A stretch of DNA of 64,000 nucleotides from JAJCYL01 sp965206015 (GTDB taxonomy: Bacteria; Bacteroidota; Bacteroidia; Cytophagales; Cyclobacteriaceae), in the NCBI GenBank assembly GCA_965206015.1, contig CBDBIW010000014.1, positions 310,001 through 374,000 of the forward strand, read 5' to 3'. The stretch's first letter is position 1, and each line of letters opens with the position of its first letter. The notes under the pieces were generated by a model, which did no database searches, had not been told where the DNA came from, and saw only the letters and a list, made by a program, of their open reading frames with translations. Of the stretch, positions 1-8,013 are shown one piece after another. Position numbers and translations under genes: made by a program.

Positions 1-624
1 TTCAATGAAATCAATAACAGCAGCTCGGTACTTATCTTTTTGTACAAAATCCTGCATTCTTTTCAGTGATTTGTAAGGATCATCAACTATAAACATATTG
101 ATTGCCCAAATTGGTAAACCTCCTCCAGGATCAGCATAGAATTGGTATTGAACTTCTGTTAGGTTTGGCTCGATAGGCGTGAAAGTCCAACTGCCTTCAA
201 GTTGTTTTATGCGGATATAATCACTCTCCTCAGGGATGTAGTCAGGCATCCCGATAACACTTGAAGTAACAACTTTGGTGTCTTTGTCCTGGGAATAATC
301 AAATTTAGCTACCAGGTCTCGATCTGTAGCAGGAAACGGAAAATTCAATTTGAGGTGAACAACGCTACTCTTTTCATTGAAAATTTTAACGGGAGTTCCT
401 GATTCAACATGATTGTACCAATCTTTTGCCGCATCTGAATCTCGTACAAGTGCTACAACACTGGTAAGGCTGGCGTTTACTCTGGTGATCGCCCTAAATT
501 CTTTGATCTTACGACCTTCTGTCAACCGGGTATAAACTTGTATCCCGTCCTTGTCCTTTTCCAACTTCCATCCATCTGATGCAAGAAAAAGACTGCTTAG
601 GAAGATCATGAGAAAAGTCGTCAT
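1..624 (-). CDS. START-domain (lipid-binding-like) exported protein, partial
   Basis: The reverse strand is open for 208 codons from an ATG at 624 to the window edge, so the C-terminus is missing. The N-terminus (MTTFLMIFLSSLFLASDG) looks like a signal peptide. The following residues (DKDGIQVYTRLTEG, then KEFRAITRV, and later FPFPATDRDLV and QFYADPGG) follow the pattern of START/polyketide-cyclase-like domains, which form a hydrophobic pocket for a lipid or other apolar ligand. The ligand and function cannot be told from sequence. It stands alone: the next gene upstream is a broken MarR regulator on the other strand. Family assignment is by motif memory and is moderately sure. Confidence 0.7.
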   Translation of the reverse strand, partial: MTTFLMIFLSSLFLASDGWKLEKDKDGIQVYTRLTEGRKIKEFRAITRVNASLTSVVALVRDSDAAKDWYNHVESGTPVKIFNEKSSVVHLKLNFPFPATDRDLVAKFDYSQDKDTKVVTSSVIGMPDYIPEESDYIRIKQLEGSWTFTPIEPNLTEVQYQFYADPGGGLPIWAINMFIVDDPYKSLKRMQDFVQKDKYRAAVIDFIE

Positions 625-728
625 TAGTTCTGATTAAATTCTGTCATTCTTAAAAGTATGTACATCAAATACAGTGGCATATTTGTGTTCAAGTGATTCA
701 AAACAATTCCTAGCATTAGTGTTATACG

Positions 729-1198
729 GTGGGTCTTTCTGAAGATATTAAACAAAAAACATTTAAGAACGAGTTTAACAAAGTTATTGTCAACAGCATT
801 TTTACTAATAACTGGATACACGGAAAACAGCTAAGCATTTTTAAACCCCACGGATTAACTGAACCTCAATACAATGTTCTAAGAATATTGAGAGGTCAAT
901 ATATCCAAATACGTCGACAATCAATTTAATTATTGATCGAATGCCTGGTCGAATGTCTAATGTGTATAGAATCGTGGATAAGCTAAAGTAAAAAGGGCTT
1001 CTAGAGAGGACTCAGTGCAGGAATGACCGCAAAGCAGTTGACGTAACCATAACGGAAAAAGGGCTTAAACTTCTTGAGGAGTTAAACATAACAATGACAT
1101 CATGGGAGTCACAAATTAAAGGAATCAATGAGGAAGATGCTGAGCAATTAAATAGCCTACTTGACAAACTACGGTCTGCTGGCAACTCTACTCTTTGA
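729..1198 (+). pseudogene. MarR-family transcriptional regulator, frameshifted and with an internal stop
   Basis: From a GTG at 729 the protein begins MGLSEDIKQKTFKNEF and reaches LTEPQYNVLRILRGQY, the start of a MarR winged helix. Near 900 the frame breaks; the continuation (TINLIIDRM, then RMSNVYRIVDKLK) is in another frame, and a TAA interrupts it just before KGLLERTQC. The last part (NDRKAVDVTITEKGLKLLEE) is the MarR wing and C-terminal helix, ending at TGA 1196-1198. One frameshift plus one nonsense codon make it a probable pseudogene. Its end overlaps the convergent end of glpD by about 11 bp. The intact protein would have been about 150 residues, usual for MarR. Confidence 0.8.
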
Positions 1199-2846
1199 AA
1201 ATTTCGCCAGCTTCATAAATTGCAGTGTCTAATTCAGTCTGGTCACCTATCTGGCGGGCATTTGACCAATTCAATTTATTGCTCATATACTTAATTACAT
1301 CGCTGCCATACTTTTTGACGCTTTGGATGTCAAAAAACAATCTCCCGGTCCGCCTTGTGAGAAAATCCATTGTTTTCTGAGTGAACTCATGAGCTAAACT
1401 GAAATTTAACTCAGCAATTAAGAGTGCAAATTCTGCATTTTCATACTCATGAATAGTTTCCTTAAAGATCTCTATTACTTGGTCCGATTGCCGGCCATAA
1501 GTTGCAGTTAAATACCAGGAATGGTAGGGGTCAATTTTATAAATATTCAAGATTTCCTGAAGATGCTGTTGGTACTTTTTTACGTCTTCTGCCCCTTCAA
1601 AAGGCCCCCCGGCTAATGCAATTTTTTCAGTTTTACAGCTTACAAATTTGCGGCCTTCATCTTTTTCTAATTTCTCAAAAACTAAATCAGTAATTCTTTC
1701 CGCCATCTTTCGGTAGCCAGTAAGTTTACCCCCGGCAATTGACATTAATCCGGAATTTGACTCGAAAATTTCATCTTTTCTTGATAATTCGGATGCTGAT
1801 TTTCCCTCTTCATGAATAAGTGGTCTAACACCAGCCCAGGATGAACTAACGTCCTTGATTGTTAATGCAATACCATCAAAAGTATTGTTCACTGCGTCAA
1901 TAAGATATTGGGCATCCTCCTTTTCTGTAAGGATCCTATTTTTATCTCCCGAGTAATTAGTATCCGTAGTTCCTACATAGGTGATTTTTCCTCTCGGGAT
2001 GGCAAAAATCATTCTACCATCAGACACATCAAAATATACCGCTTGACGAATAGGTAACTTGTCTCGCTCAAATACAAGATGAACCCCTTTAGTAAGATGT
2101 AGTGTTTTACCCTTAAGAGAGTGGTCTTTGGACCTGAGTTCATCGACCCAGGGCCCTGCAGCACTCACTACCTTTTTTGCTGAAATCCTGATTGTTTTTT
2201 GGGTCAACACGTTCCTGGCAAGGACACCAGTTACCAATTTTCCTGCATATTGGAAATCGGTTACTTCAACATAATTGACGCACACTGCCCCGGAGTTAAC
2301 AGCAGTTTTGATTACTTCAATGGTAAGTCGGGAGTCATCAGTTCGGTATTCCGCAAACAGTCCACCACCAAGTGTTTCATCCTTTTTTAGGAGAGGTTCT
2401 TTATACATGGTCTCCTTTTCATCAAGCATGACACGCTGATCTGCACCTTCCACACCAGCGAGAATATCATAAACCATCAAACCGACAGAAGTCATCAATT
2501 TTCCAAAAGTACCACCCTCTGTTAGAGGCAATAGCATTTTTTCAGAAGTTACCAAATGAGGTGCCAACCGGTGGGCAATGGCTCGTTCCCTTCCCACCTC
2601 TCGGACTAGTGCGATTTCAAATTGCTTGAGATACCTCAGTCCGCCGTGGATTAACTTTGTTGATTTGCTACTGGTACCAGATGAAAAATCATTCTTCTCC
2701 AGTAATATTGTTTTCAAACCTCTACTAGCTGCATCAAGGGCAATGCCAGCTCCCGTTATGCCACCTCCTATTACAATAAGATCATAACTGTCGTTCGAAG
2801 CTATAGATATATGTTCTTCACGATTGTAAGCCGAGAAATCTTTCAC
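1188..2846 (-). CDS. glpD: Aerobic glycerol-3-phosphate dehydrogenase
   Basis: A 552-residue FAD enzyme that oxidises sn-glycerol 3-phosphate to dihydroxyacetone phosphate, passing electrons to membrane quinones. The FAD-binding GGGITGAG lies at residues 27-34, followed by the GlpD signature around SSGTSSKSTKLIHGGLRYL; the C-terminal third (from about residue 390) fits the GlpD C-terminal domain. Length is normal for the family. The start is GTG at 2846; no in-frame ATG lies upstream in a good position. No glpK or glpF is nearby, so it is a single-gene unit, convergent with the broken MarR gene and divergent from polA across about 220 bp. Confidence 0.93.
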   Translation of the reverse strand: MKDFSAYNREEHISIASNDSYDLIVIGGGITGAGIALDAASRGLKTILLEKNDFSSGTSSKSTKLIHGGLRYLKQFEIALVREVGRERAIAHRLAPHLVTSEKMLLPLTEGGTFGKLMTSVGLMVYDILAGVEGADQRVMLDEKETMYKEPLLKKDETLGGGLFAEYRTDDSRLTIEVIKTAVNSGAVCVNYVEVTDFQYAGKLVTGVLARNVLTQKTIRISAKKVVSAAGPWVDELRSKDHSLKGKTLHLTKGVHLVFERDKLPIRQAVYFDVSDGRMIFAIPRGKITYVGTTDTNYSGDKNRILTEKEDAQYLIDAVNNTFDGIALTIKDVSSSWAGVRPLIHEEGKSASELSRKDEIFESNSGLMSIAGGKLTGYRKMAERITDLVFEKLEKDEGRKFVSCKTEKIALAGGPFEGAEDVKKYQQHLQEILNIYKIDPYHSWYLTATYGRQSDQVIEIFKETIHEYENAEFALLIAELNFSLAHEFTQKTMDFLTRRTGRLFFDIQSVKKYGSDVIKYMSNKLNWSNARQIGDQTELDTAIYEAGEIFKE

Positions 2847-3053
2847 TATGCCAATGTATCATTGTTAGATACTTTGCTGGCTATGCCAGACGAAAAGATT
2901 TTCAGATTCTTTAAAGTATTCAGACATGAATAAGAATCAAAAACAGTCGGGGGATTGGATTGATAGCAACTGCGTTAGTTTTTCGGTTCAGGTAAAACGT
3001 GGCTGGAGGAAAGTTTCGGGTCAAAATAATTTAGCATTCTTATGCTTCTCGTA

Positions 3054-3061
3054 TACCTTTA
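3054..3061 (+). promoter_or_regulatory. Candidate polA -7 box
   Basis: TACCTTTA lies 7 bp before the polA ATG and matches 7 of 8 positions of the Bacteroidota consensus TAnnTTTG. No clear -33 TTTG was seen at the right distance, so this is only a candidate. Confidence 0.4.
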
Positions 3062-3067
3062 CTTCCA

Positions 3068-5842
3068 ATGAGCAAACCGGAGAAAAAATTGTTTTTGTTA
3101 GATGCAATGGCTCTCATTTATAGGGCTCATTTTGCGTTTTCCAAGAATCCTAGAATTACTTCAAGCGGCTTAAATACTGGTGCAGCATTAGGTTTTACAA
3201 ATTCGTTTGTTGAAGTTATTACCAAAGAAAGGCCATCCCATTTGGCGGTTGCATTCGATACCTCAGCATCCACCTTCAGACACAAAGAATTTAAAGAGTA
3301 TAAGGCTACGCGACAAACTCAGCCCGAGGACATACGGTCAATGATTCCGTGGATTAAGAAGATTATAAAAGGTTTTAATGTACCCATACTGGTGTTAGAT
3401 GGATTTGAGGCGGACGACATCATTGGAACTTTCGCAAAACAAGCATCAAAAAAAGGCTTTGAGGTCTATATGATGACACCAGACAAAGATTTTTCTCAAT
3501 TGGTGGAGGAACATATATTCCTTTATAAACCCGCATTTATGGGGAACTCCGTTGAAATTCTTGGTGTGCTGGAAGTTCTTGAAAAGTATGGAATTAATAA
3601 TGTGGATCAGATACGTGATCTACTTGGATTGCAGGGTGATGCTGTCGACAATATTCCCGGCATACCGGGAGTGGGACCGAAAACAGCAGTAAAATATATC
3701 CGGGAATATGGGTCCATTGAAGAGTTGGTCAGGAATGCAGATAAACTAAAAGGGAAGCAGAGGGAAGTTGTCACAGAATTCGGTGACCAGGGAATACTAT
3801 CTAAACAACTGGCTACCATAAAATTGGACGTCCCTATAGAATTTAATGAGGCCGATCTTGAATATGTCGGACCCAATGAAAACGAATTGAAACCACTCTT
3901 TGAGGAACTGGAATTTAGAACGCTAATCAAACGAATCTTCGGTGAAGAAGTGGCTACTCCTGAAAGCAGGAAAAAAGCTGGCAACCAATTGTCATTCTTT
4001 AGTCCGCAAGGCAACGCCCCGGAGCAAGAAACTATAGAAGAGGTAAGTAAGGGCGATTATTATTCCACCTCACACGACTATGGCCTGATTGATACACCTG
4101 AATTGAGCGAGGGTTTATTGGAATTCTTACTCAAGCAGAGTGATGTTGCCATCCATCTCCTTGTTGAAGGTGATGTTGCAGTAGAAGCCGGGGTTCTTGG
4201 ATTATGTTTCTCGTATCAGCCAGGTGACGGGTACATGATCCCTTTAGATGATAATCCACAGGAAATTTTGAATCAATTCAAACCAGTCTTTGAAAGTCAT
4301 GAGATTTCAAAGACTGGTCACAATCTCAAATTTGACATTCAGGTACTGAAACGATATGGAATCAATTTAAAGGGTGAAATATTTGATATAATGCTTGCTC
4401 ACTATCTCATTGAACCGGAAATGCGTCATGACCTGGAAATAATATCTGAAAATTACTTAGCATACACTCCCCTGAAAAAGGAAGTGTTAATGGGAAAGAA
4501 GACAGAACTCAAAGATGCCCCTATAGAAGATCTTAGAGATTTGGGTGCTGAATTCGTTGACATCTGCCTAAGAACAAGAGAGAAGATACTTGTCGATCTA
4601 AGGAAGGATAACCTTGAAGAGCTTTTTGACAAAGTTGAAACACCCCTGATCAGTGTCCTAGCCGCTATTGAATTTGAGGGTGTTACAGTTGATTCCTCCA
4701 CTTTGGACGGTATGTCTGCAAACCTGGAAAATGATAGCAACAAGCTACAGAGTGAGATTTTTGAAATAGCAGGAGAGGAGTTCAATATTGGCTCCCCCAA
4801 ACAGCTCGGTGAAATTTTATTTGATAAGCTCAAGCTGATAGAAAAACCTAAGAAGACCAGGACTGGTCAGTATGCAACTGGCGAAGAAATATTGCAACGA
4901 TTGTCCAAGGACCACGATATCGCCAATAAAATCCTTGAGTTTCGGGAGTACCAAAAATTGAAATCAACTTATGTTGATGCGCTACCGAAAATGACCAGCT
5001 CATTTGACAACCGCATTCATACTGATTATAGGCAAACAGTAGCGGTAACTGGCAGGTTGAGTTCCAATAACCCGAACCTTCAAAACATTCCCATTCGAAC
5101 CGAAAAAGGAAGGGAGATAAGAAAGGCATTTGTGCCTCGTACTAAAGACTTTGTATTGATGTCAGCGGATTATTCCCAGATTGAACTGCGGATTATGGCC
5201 TCCTTTTCGAAGGATGAGAGTATGATTGAGGCATTTAAGGAAGGAAGAGACATTCACGCCACCACAGCAAGTAAAATATTTGACTTGCCACTTCAGGATG
5301 TTGATGATAATATGCGAAGAATGGCTAAATCGGCCAATTTTGGGATTATTTATGGTATTTCGGCATTTGGATTATCTAACAATCTCAACATCCCGAGATC
5401 AGAAGCATCGGAATTTATTCAGTCCTATTTTCGGGAATTTCCTGCCGTAAAAAAGTATATGGATGATGCGGTCAACCTGGCTCGGGATCAGGAGTACGTA
5501 GAAACTATTTTAGGAAGAAGAAGGTATCTCCCCGATATAAACTCTCGCAACATGACCATGAGGGGGTTTGCTGAAAGAAATGCCATCAATGCGCCTATCC
5601 AGGGGAGTGCTGCCGATATTATCAAGATTGCAATGATTAATATCCAGGAATGGATGAATAAGAATGATTTCAAATCAAGAATGATCATGCAAGTTCACGA
5701 CGAACTGGTATTTGACATTTATCGGGATGAATTGGAAAATATTAAAGGCCCCGTCATTGAGTTTATGAAGAGTGCACACCCCCTTGAAGTTCCGATGGAC
5801 ATTGGAGTAGGGGTTGGAGAAGACTGGTTGGAGGCGCATTAA
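3068..5842 (+). CDS. polA: DNA polymerase I
   Basis: A 924-residue family A polymerase for Okazaki-fragment maturation and repair. The N-terminal 5'-3' exonuclease (about 1-300) keeps its acidic motifs (FLLDAMALIYRAHFAF, GFEADDIIGT, TPDKDFSQL, GDAVDNIPGIPGVGPKTA). The polymerase domain has motif A ADYSQIELR (Asp701), motif B RRMAKSANFGIIYG (Lys754) and motif C QVHDELVFD (Asp878). The middle 3'-5' exonuclease domain (about 330-520) is degenerate: the FDTE motif is replaced by IHLLVE near 362-367, and the YxxxD motif reads LGAEF at 492-496; only the central Asp423 (NLKFD) remains. So replication and repair functions look intact but proofreading looks lost. ATG at 3068 is chosen because it begins the conserved N-terminus. 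Confidence 0.96.
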   Translation: MSKPEKKLFLLDAMALIYRAHFAFSKNPRITSSGLNTGAALGFTNSFVEVITKERPSHLAVAFDTSASTFRHKEFKEYKATRQTQPEDIRSMIPWIKKIIKGFNVPILVLDGFEADDIIGTFAKQASKKGFEVYMMTPDKDFSQLVEEHIFLYKPAFMGNSVEILGVLEVLEKYGINNVDQIRDLLGLQGDAVDNIPGIPGVGPKTAVKYIREYGSIEELVRNADKLKGKQREVVTEFGDQGILSKQLATIKLDVPIEFNEADLEYVGPNENELKPLFEELEFRTLIKRIFGEEVATPESRKKAGNQLSFFSPQGNAPEQETIEEVSKGDYYSTSHDYGLIDTPELSEGLLEFLLKQSDVAIHLLVEGDVAVEAGVLGLCFSYQPGDGYMIPLDDNPQEILNQFKPVFESHEISKTGHNLKFDIQVLKRYGINLKGEIFDIMLAHYLIEPEMRHDLEIISENYLAYTPLKKEVLMGKKTELKDAPIEDLRDLGAEFVDICLRTREKILVDLRKDNLEELFDKVETPLISVLAAIEFEGVTVDSSTLDGMSANLENDSNKLQSEIFEIAGEEFNIGSPKQLGEILFDKLKLIEKPKKTRTGQYATGEEILQRLSKDHDIANKILEFREYQKLKSTYVDALPKMTSSFDNRIHTDYRQTVAVTGRLSSNNPNLQNIPIRTEKGREIRKAFVPRTKDFVLMSADYSQIELRIMASFSKDESMIEAFKEGRDIHATTASKIFDLPLQDVDDNMRRMAKSANFGIIYGISAFGLSNNLNIPRSEASEFIQSYFREFPAVKKYMDDAVNLARDQEYVETILGRRRYLPDINSRNMTMRGFAERNAINAPIQGSAADIIKIAMINIQEWMNKNDFKSRMIMQVHDELVFDIYRDELENIKGPVIEFMKSAHPLEVPMDIGVGVGEDWLEAH

Positions 5843-6116
5843 AAGTATCCACCACTCCGGTAAAGGCTTACTTAAAGGTGCAAGTCAGGCTTGGCAAATG
5901 CTTTGAATATAGGGTGCGTCTATCGAGACATTATTTGCCAAAGTTGATAGAGATAAAAGTACAGTGCGAATAAAACACATTACTTTAGCCAATTGTTGTA
6001 CGGTATGCTGATAATACCATGTACAAATGGCACGGTCTGTTTTTACCCACCCAAGCCACTAAAAAAATAAAGAGAGTATTTTTTTCTTATCCCTCAAATT
6101 TGCAGAATTAACCATG
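5843..6116. repeat. Gene-free stretch with an imperfect inverted repeat (element A)
   Basis: Between polA and the methyltransferase promoter no credible gene is visible. At 5996-6026 TTGTACGGTAT is followed after a 7-base loop by ATACCATGTACAA, a hairpin with a small bulge. It has no following T-run, so it is not a standard terminator for polA. Its position at the left edge of the accessory island resembles the inverted-repeat elements near 7.4, 9.45 and 16.9 kb, but its sequence is not clearly the same. Confidence 0.4.
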
Positions 6117-6144
6117 TTGACTTTAAGTAACTTTTTTAGTTTTG
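6117..6144 (+). promoter_or_regulatory. Promoter of the lone methyltransferase
   Basis: A TTG at 6117-6119 and TAGTTTTG at 6137-6144 are separated by 17 bp, fitting the Bacteroidota -33/-7 pattern (TTG, TAnnTTTG). The ATG follows 4 bp later, so the mRNA leader would be very short. Confidence 0.55.
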
Positions 6145-6148
6145 TCAA

Positions 6149-7309
6149 ATGAAATTTGAAACAACGACTCACAAGATAATAATTGGTGCTGCTCAGAAAA
6201 TGGAACCGCTAAAAAGCAATTCTGTAGAACTTGTTGTAACCTCGCCCCCTTATCCAATGATTGAAATGTGGGACGACATTATGGCCAGACAAAATCCTGA
6301 AATCCGAAACTCTTTAAATAAAAATGATGGTACAGGAACCTTTGAACTTATGCATTTGGAACTTGACAAAGTTTGGAAAGAAGTTGAAAGAGTATTAATT
6401 CCAGGTGGCTTTGTATGTATCAATATCGGTGACGCAACAAGAACAATTAATGGTGAATTTTACCTATATCCGAATCATGCAAGAATAATAACAGCATTTC
6501 AAAAATTGAGTGTTCAAAATTTACCAAACATACTTTGGAGAAAACAGACGAATGCTCCAAACAAATTTATGGGTTCAGGTATGCTTCCTTCGGGTGCTTA
6601 TGTGACTTTAGAGCACGAATGGGTTCTTGTTTTTAGAAAAGGAAGCAAAAGACAATTCAAATCCGAGAGTGAAAAGCTAAAACGAAAAGAAAGTTCTTTC
6701 TTTTGGGAAGAAAGGAATGTTTGGTTCTCGGACTTATGGGATTTAAAAGGAACTCAACAGAAAATTGACAACTCAGAAACACGAAAAAGGAGTGCTGCAT
6801 ATCCTTTCGAATTGCCCTATAGACTGATAAACATGTATTCAATGCAAGGAGGCACCGTATTAGATCCATTCCTGGGAACGGGAACAACTTCGTTGGCGGC
6901 CATTGCTTCAAACAGGAATAGTATTGGCTTTGAGATTGACCCAATGTTTCTAGACATAATCATTGACAATATAGAATTGACACCTATAAATTTTTTTAAT
7001 TCTGTAATTCAGAATCGAATTGACCAGCACATTCACTTTATTACCGAGAGAAATGCTGACCTAAAGAAAAGCAGAATAAAACATTACAATGAACATCTAA
7101 AACTTCCAGTAATGACAAGTCAGGAATCGAATATTAAATTTCGATTTGTAACAAAGCTGGACAGAAAAGGAAACGAGCTTTTGGCTAGTTATGATTTTGT
7201 CAAGCCATTAAATGTAGATTTTGGAAGTAAGCGAGCTGAAAGTGAACAAAAGACAGAGTTTAGTTTACACTGCCTTTCCTTCCGTTTTGAAAGGGTTTTT
7301 TATATCTAA
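6149..7309 (+). CDS. Solitary site-specific DNA methyltransferase (beta-class)
   Basis: A 386-residue SAM-dependent DNA methyltransferase. The catalytic motif TSPPYP (about residues 31-36) comes before the SAM-binding motif LDPFLGTGTTS (about 238-248), the beta-class order; TSPPY is commonest in N4-cytosine enzymes, but N6-adenine activity cannot be excluded. A target-recognition region would lie between them. No restriction enzyme is next to it, so it may be a solitary methylase or the survivor of a broken system. The last 20 or so codons are unlike a normal C-terminus and include a 31-bp stretch repeated near 50.8 kb, so the natural 3' end may have been replaced. It has its own promoter and sits between two inverted-repeat elements, which suggests acquisition by transfer. 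Confidence 0.85.
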   Translation: MKFETTTHKIIIGAAQKMEPLKSNSVELVVTSPPYPMIEMWDDIMARQNPEIRNSLNKNDGTGTFELMHLELDKVWKEVERVLIPGGFVCINIGDATRTINGEFYLYPNHARIITAFQKLSVQNLPNILWRKQTNAPNKFMGSGMLPSGAYVTLEHEWVLVFRKGSKRQFKSESEKLKRKESSFFWEERNVWFSDLWDLKGTQQKIDNSETRKRSAAYPFELPYRLINMYSMQGGTVLDPFLGTGTTSLAAIASNRNSIGFEIDPMFLDIIIDNIELTPINFFNSVIQNRIDQHIHFITERNADLKKSRIKHYNEHLKLPVMTSQESNIKFRFVTKLDRKGNELLASYDFVKPLNVDFGSKRAESEQKTEFSLHCLSFRFERVFYI

Positions 7310-7399
7310 AGTTTTCTTTCCATAATTAAATGCCATAATTTTTCAAGATAGTTTAATTTATTATTTCAGTTAGTTGGTCATAATGTTGCACAACGACAA

Positions 7400-7470
7400 G
7401 ATATGGGGAGTGGTGGGCTGGCTAAGACCTGCCCTTTACAGAATTCCTTTTGCCCACCATTCTCTATATC
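7400..7470. repeat. Imperfect inverted-repeat element B
   Basis: GATATGGGGAGTGGTGGGC (7400-7418) pairs with GCCCACCATTCTCTATATC (7452-7470): 16 of 19 positions match, across a 33-base spacer. Just outside are CACAAC (about 7389) and TTGTTATG (about 7473), which extend the pairing weakly. It separates the methyltransferase from the protease/lipoprotein block. There is no T-run for a terminator; a recombination site or repeat-family relic is possible. Confidence 0.6.
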
Positions 7471-7483
7471 ATTTGTTATGAGC

Positions 7484-8002
7484 TTATTTAATGATTATGC
7501 CATTCCAATTTGACTTGGACTCTAGATCATCAAATATTACTTTGCCCGCGTATGAAAATTTAGAAACATAACTGGAAGTTGATTTCTTGGTAATTTCAAT
7601 AGCTATTTTATCAACAATGCCATCAGAAAGCTTTAAGTAACAACTTCCATATACCGTTGAATCATTAATTTCTGTTTCACCATGAGCAAGAATAGAAATT
7701 TTATAGACCATAGTTTGATCTATTTCCCATTTATTAATTACAACATCTCCGCTGGGTTCAGGACTCCATTCTGCAGAAATTTCCTTGGTTAAACTTAAAT
7801 CTTCATAAAAGGATATTTCTTCATGCTTAAAACTTGTGTCACTATTTGGGTTCAACAAGTCTATACCCCCCTCATCCTGTAGCGAAAAGGAAAGGATAAC
7901 ATCTGGACCAGGGACAACATCATTTTCGATTTTCATATTATCATCATTTATATCGCATGATGGTGAAACAAAAGTTATAAGGGCTAAAATTAGATATTTC
8001 AT
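7484..8002 (-). CDS. Small exported lipoprotein next to a C10 protease
   Basis: A 172-residue protein with a lipoprotein signal (MKYLILALITFVSPSC; the Cys at 16 would be lipidated), followed by a predicted beta-rich domain with no family I recognise. It starts 11 bp after the stop of the C10 protease and is therefore probably co-transcribed with it. In other Bacteroidota, C10 proteases can be encoded beside small periplasmic inhibitors, so an inhibitor or immunity role is a reasonable guess from position only; no sequence similarity to known inhibitors is claimed. The stop lies about 14 bp from the inverted-repeat element at 7400-7470. Confidence 0.65.
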   Translation of the reverse strand: MKYLILALITFVSPSCDINDDNMKIENDVVPGPDVILSFSLQDEGGIDLLNPNSDTSFKHEEISFYEDLSLTKEISAEWSPEPSGDVVINKWEIDQTMVYKISILAHGETEINDSTVYGSCYLKLSDGIVDKIAIEITKKSTSSYVSKFSYAGKVIFDDLESKSNWNGIIIK

Positions 8003-8013
8003 TTTTTCTTAAT

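Noticed and set aside
2926..3123. 65-codon ORF overlapping the polA start
   Set aside because: No family features, wrong frame to polA and it covers the promoter; a shadow.
5925..5975. A short LFAKVDRDKSTVRIK reading that looks like an IS30 helix-turn-helix
   Set aside because: Only about 15 residues, with no continuation in any frame; chance is likely.
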